The notes beneath the pieces are model-generated. The model did no database searches and was not told the DNA's origin. It saw only the letters and a program-made list of their open reading frames with translations. The translations under genes and the position numbers were made by a program. This document shows, in pieces, positions 59,080 to 64,000 of a DNA stretch of 64,000 bases. The DNA comes from Rotaria sp. Silwood1. Its lineage: Eukaryota; Rotifera; Eurotatoria; Philodinida; Philodinidae. Every line of letters starts with the position of its first letter. The first letter of the stretch is position 1. The stretch spans positions 3,911,867-3,975,866 of the forward strand of contig CAJNOP010000002.1 of the NCBI GenBank assembly GCA_905250075.1. Reading direction: 5' to 3'.

Positions 59080-61766
59080 TATTTGTTTTCACGTATCAGT
59101 TAGACTGATCATTGATCAAAACTAAAAAAACAGTAAGTTTATGCGGGAATGAGAAAAAGCATAGTAAACGGAATTGAAATTCATTGAAATCTCAAGCTTA
59201 AAAAGAATCGAAAACATTGTCAATCGCACTGTCACTTTTTTAAAATATCGATTTCATTTCGAAAAATGTCTTCGTTATTATTATCTTGTTGACTTCCACT
59301 TTCATCACTTTCGGTTATCAAGAATAGTTTCTTTAATTTTGTAACATTCGTCTAATGTTCTTCGAGATACTTCGGAGAATATCATCGATTGTGCCAGTTC
59401 GTTGCTCTATAACACGATAGATTACCTAAGACGATCATTCCGACCGTTGAAAACGACGTAATATTGCACTAAGTGTCGCTGTAATCCGTCATCTCATTCT
59501 ACGAATCGCTTTTTCCGTTAGCTAACGGTCATTCTCACTCAAACATTCTAATCGTTTTGTGGAAGAATGAGTGTCGTAACATAATAGAGCTGACTTTTGT
59601 TATTTTATATTGTTTACGGTCATTTACAACGTCATTTTCTTACAGTTGAACATATAATAAACAGAGAAAACCTAGACGCTTTGAAAATTTGTATTTAATC
59701 GATTGATAATTGTAATTATGTGACATATTAACTGTTGGAAAAAGATCATTCAATTGTAGTCATTGATATAATTCAATGAACCATGTATTCTTTGTCGTAT
59801 AATTGTATAACATAAATTCCGGAAAAATTAAAATTTGCCTTTGAAATTGGTAAGATTTTGCACTGGAATCATAAATTGTGCAAAGATGATGTCATATTTG
59901 AAGGGCTTCTACACCTTCTAGAGTAAGTAAGCGTCATAATTAATTGATTCGTTCTTCCTACGTTTTTTTGACTAAATACTTGAACAGTTCCATATTCATA
60001 TAAATAAATCTTACAAACATAATATTTTTTTATAATGATTTTCCGATTAGAACATTCAATCGAAGAAAATAAATTTGAAAACAATTTTGTAAACAAAACA
60101 TGAACAAAATAATTGTTTTAAATGTTCTGTCTAAATTAATTGAAGAACAGATTATTGTTTCATCATTCTTGTAGAATGACTTACGATTAAGAATAAGAAG
60201 AGATATTGTTTTGACAAAAGTCGTATATTGATTGAGAATATTGTAATTTGTAACATAAACTTACAATAATGAATATATTGTTATTATAGCAATACAATTT
60301 TAACTTAATAGATTTACTATCAATTAGGCGTTTGTAGAAACCTCGTATTAACAACTTTAGTGATGCCTTTTCCGACGTCTAAATCGAAATTTTTTCGATC
60401 TTTGGTTTTTCATCGTGAATATATCTGCGAAGTATCTTCTGTCAAATGCTATATAAATGAGGACATTTCCTTGTTAGTTAGTACTTTTATTAAATCAAAT
60501 TCTCGAAATTTGTAGTGGAAAAACTAGCGTGATGATTATTCTTTGTATGCAAAACTCTTCTAATCATAATGATTATGTCTCATTTCAAAGATACTGAGAG
60601 TCTGGATTATAGATCTCTAACATCACAAAACACTGCCAATTTTCTATCACTTTGAATTTCTGGCCATTTTTGGCTGTTCAAATTTTGCGGTATTTATCGA
60701 GGTTCTATGTACCTTGAGAGTTTCATAGTTGTTCGTCGGGTTGTTCTCGAAAAACTCTAGAAAGAGAGGAAGGATTTTCTGAAGCATTATATTTGTATTA
60801 ATATAAATTTTTGTTTATTAAGTAATACTTTATTGATTTGTCTTTATGGATAACTTAATTAAAATTTAAGAGTTTTATTTATTTATTTATTTATTATCAG
60901 CTCACTACAGAAAAATAAGTTCATCTATACTTTATAGATTAAATAGAATTTTGATGCAAACTTAAAAGTACATTGCATTAAGATTACTTTTCGTCTCGTC
61001 ATATTTAAAACTAGATAACAATTTGCGAAGATTTTCAACGATAACAAATATCAGTAGTTTATTTTTGTTTTTTGAATACTACTGAAGTTATTTTTGAATT
61101 ATATAAAGATCATTCGTGGTAATCCAAGTATTTCTAATTGATATAAATGTATAATTATTGCAACATGAAAATAATTTCAAAATAACTCGCATACAATGTA
61201 ACCACCACTTGTAAATGTTGGGTTTTTTTCCAAAACAGCTTATCATATGTATTTACTGATGGCATGCGTACCGATAAAAATGAGTAAGAAGAATGACGCA
61301 TAAGTAAAACAAACTATTCTGAGTAATTTTACGGTCCTGAAAAAATATAAAATATTTTTTTCTTTCCTGAGTAACGCGAAATTATTTAAATGATTCATTC
61401 GTCCGACAGTATATATTAATATGTCTCGTGTTAATATGTGTGTCATTCATCGCATATTAAGATGAATACGTTTGTAGATAGACAACAGTACTATTAGACC
61501 TTTCGTTCATTTTACTGTTACTAATCTCATAGTTATATCTCAGTTGTGAGTTGTATCTTGCAACTAAAAGATATAGAACTTAATTTCTTTTTTTTCATGT
61601 TCAATATATCCTTCATTTTAACTTAGAAACATATAAATCTGACATTTCATTTGAAGAAGAAAGTATTTGTCAGTACTGTTAGTTGATTATCACAATTTAT
61701 TTTTCAGAATGTTTCGCTCCATACTTACATATTGAATACTATTTTCTTTTAGATATAATTGAAACA

Positions 61767-63667
<1,901 letters not shown>

Positions 63668-64000
63668 AGAAAATAAACGAAAAATTTTACGAACTAGAAT
63701 TTTTGTACAAATCATTCCAATGATCTATGATATTCGTTCTTGTGTTATATTCTATAGATCAGAATATTTTTTATTTTGTTAATTTGCTGTTTTTTTTTAC
63801 AACAATTCATATGAACTCTGATATAATTCATTTGTTTTCATAAAAAATCTAGTTATTATTACATCAATATTATGTCTTGCATGCGAATTTTCGAGTACGA
63901 AGAAAATCTACGCTTTCAAACATTAAGATTGATTTTCTAGTTTCTATGAAAGTAGATATTTTGTTTACTGAAAATTTTAAATGATTTATCTGGTATTATG
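63668..64000. other. VPS4 3' flank
   Basis: AT-rich sequence with AATAAA just after the stop codon. No further gene or repeat was recognised before the window ends. Confidence 0.5.

Larger units (their letters stand above)
55603..61766. other. 6 kb gene-free spacer with transposon remains
   Basis: No host exon was recognised. It contains the mariner transposase relic (about 56590-57690) and the pogo/Tigger-like element (58469-59079). A TTTA tetranucleotide run is at about 60875-60899. An acceptor-like TTTTCTTTTAG ends 15 nt before the VPS4 start. Confidence 0.5.

Overview
The window is AT-rich nuclear DNA of an animal. Every protein gene is split by short, T-rich GT-AG introns, and the recognisable products are metazoan: an NuRD subunit of the MTA family, golgin GM130, GINS subunit PSF1, ABCF2, a transgelin/Mp20-type muscle protein and VPS4. 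The protein style (Asn/Gln/Ser-rich linkers), a FUSC-type transporter that is rare in animals, and intron-like acceptors just before several start codons suggest a rotifer, possibly a bdelloid. That placement is inference, not read directly from the sequence.

Layout. 490-1269 (-): 5' part of an ACP6-like histidine acid phosphatase, with a probable frameshift. 1270-3393: spacer with a foldback repeat. 3394-7107 (-): 10-exon Ser/Asn/Gln-rich protein, tentatively Cep170-like. 8134-15431 (-): complete 18-exon MTA gene. 15882-18442 (-): unknown zinc-finger/coiled-coil protein. 18443-23489: 5 kb gene-poor stretch with a hAT-like MITE. 23490-31815 (+): GM130, about 22 exons. 32218-32829 (+): PSF1. 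32962-41869 (+): ABCF2, whose 4.8 kb third intron holds an antisense InaF-motif gene (35824-36432). 41870-44934: spacer. 44935-46794 (-): transgelin-like gene with two alternative first exons. 47433-54291 (+): large FUSC-type membrane protein. 54664-55602 (+): N-formylglutamate amidohydrolase-like enzyme. 55603-61766: 6 kb spacer with a dead mariner transposase and a pogo/Tigger-like element containing an assembly gap. 61767-63667 (+): VPS4.

The genes are mostly unrelated housekeeping functions: chromatin, Golgi tethering, replication, ribosome-associated ABC protein and ESCRT. For MTA, the Cep170-like gene, the zinc-finger gene, ABCF2, transgelin, FUSC, FGase-like and VPS4, exon lengths and intron phases add up to whole open reading frames, so those models are well supported. 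The mobile-element content is non-autonomous or dead: a hAT MITE with intact 8-bp target duplication, a second decayed hAT-like MITE, a pogo-like element with TA duplication, a mariner relic, a foldback element, and one unnamed dispersed repeat present in two introns. No CRISPR, rRNA or intact tRNA gene was seen.
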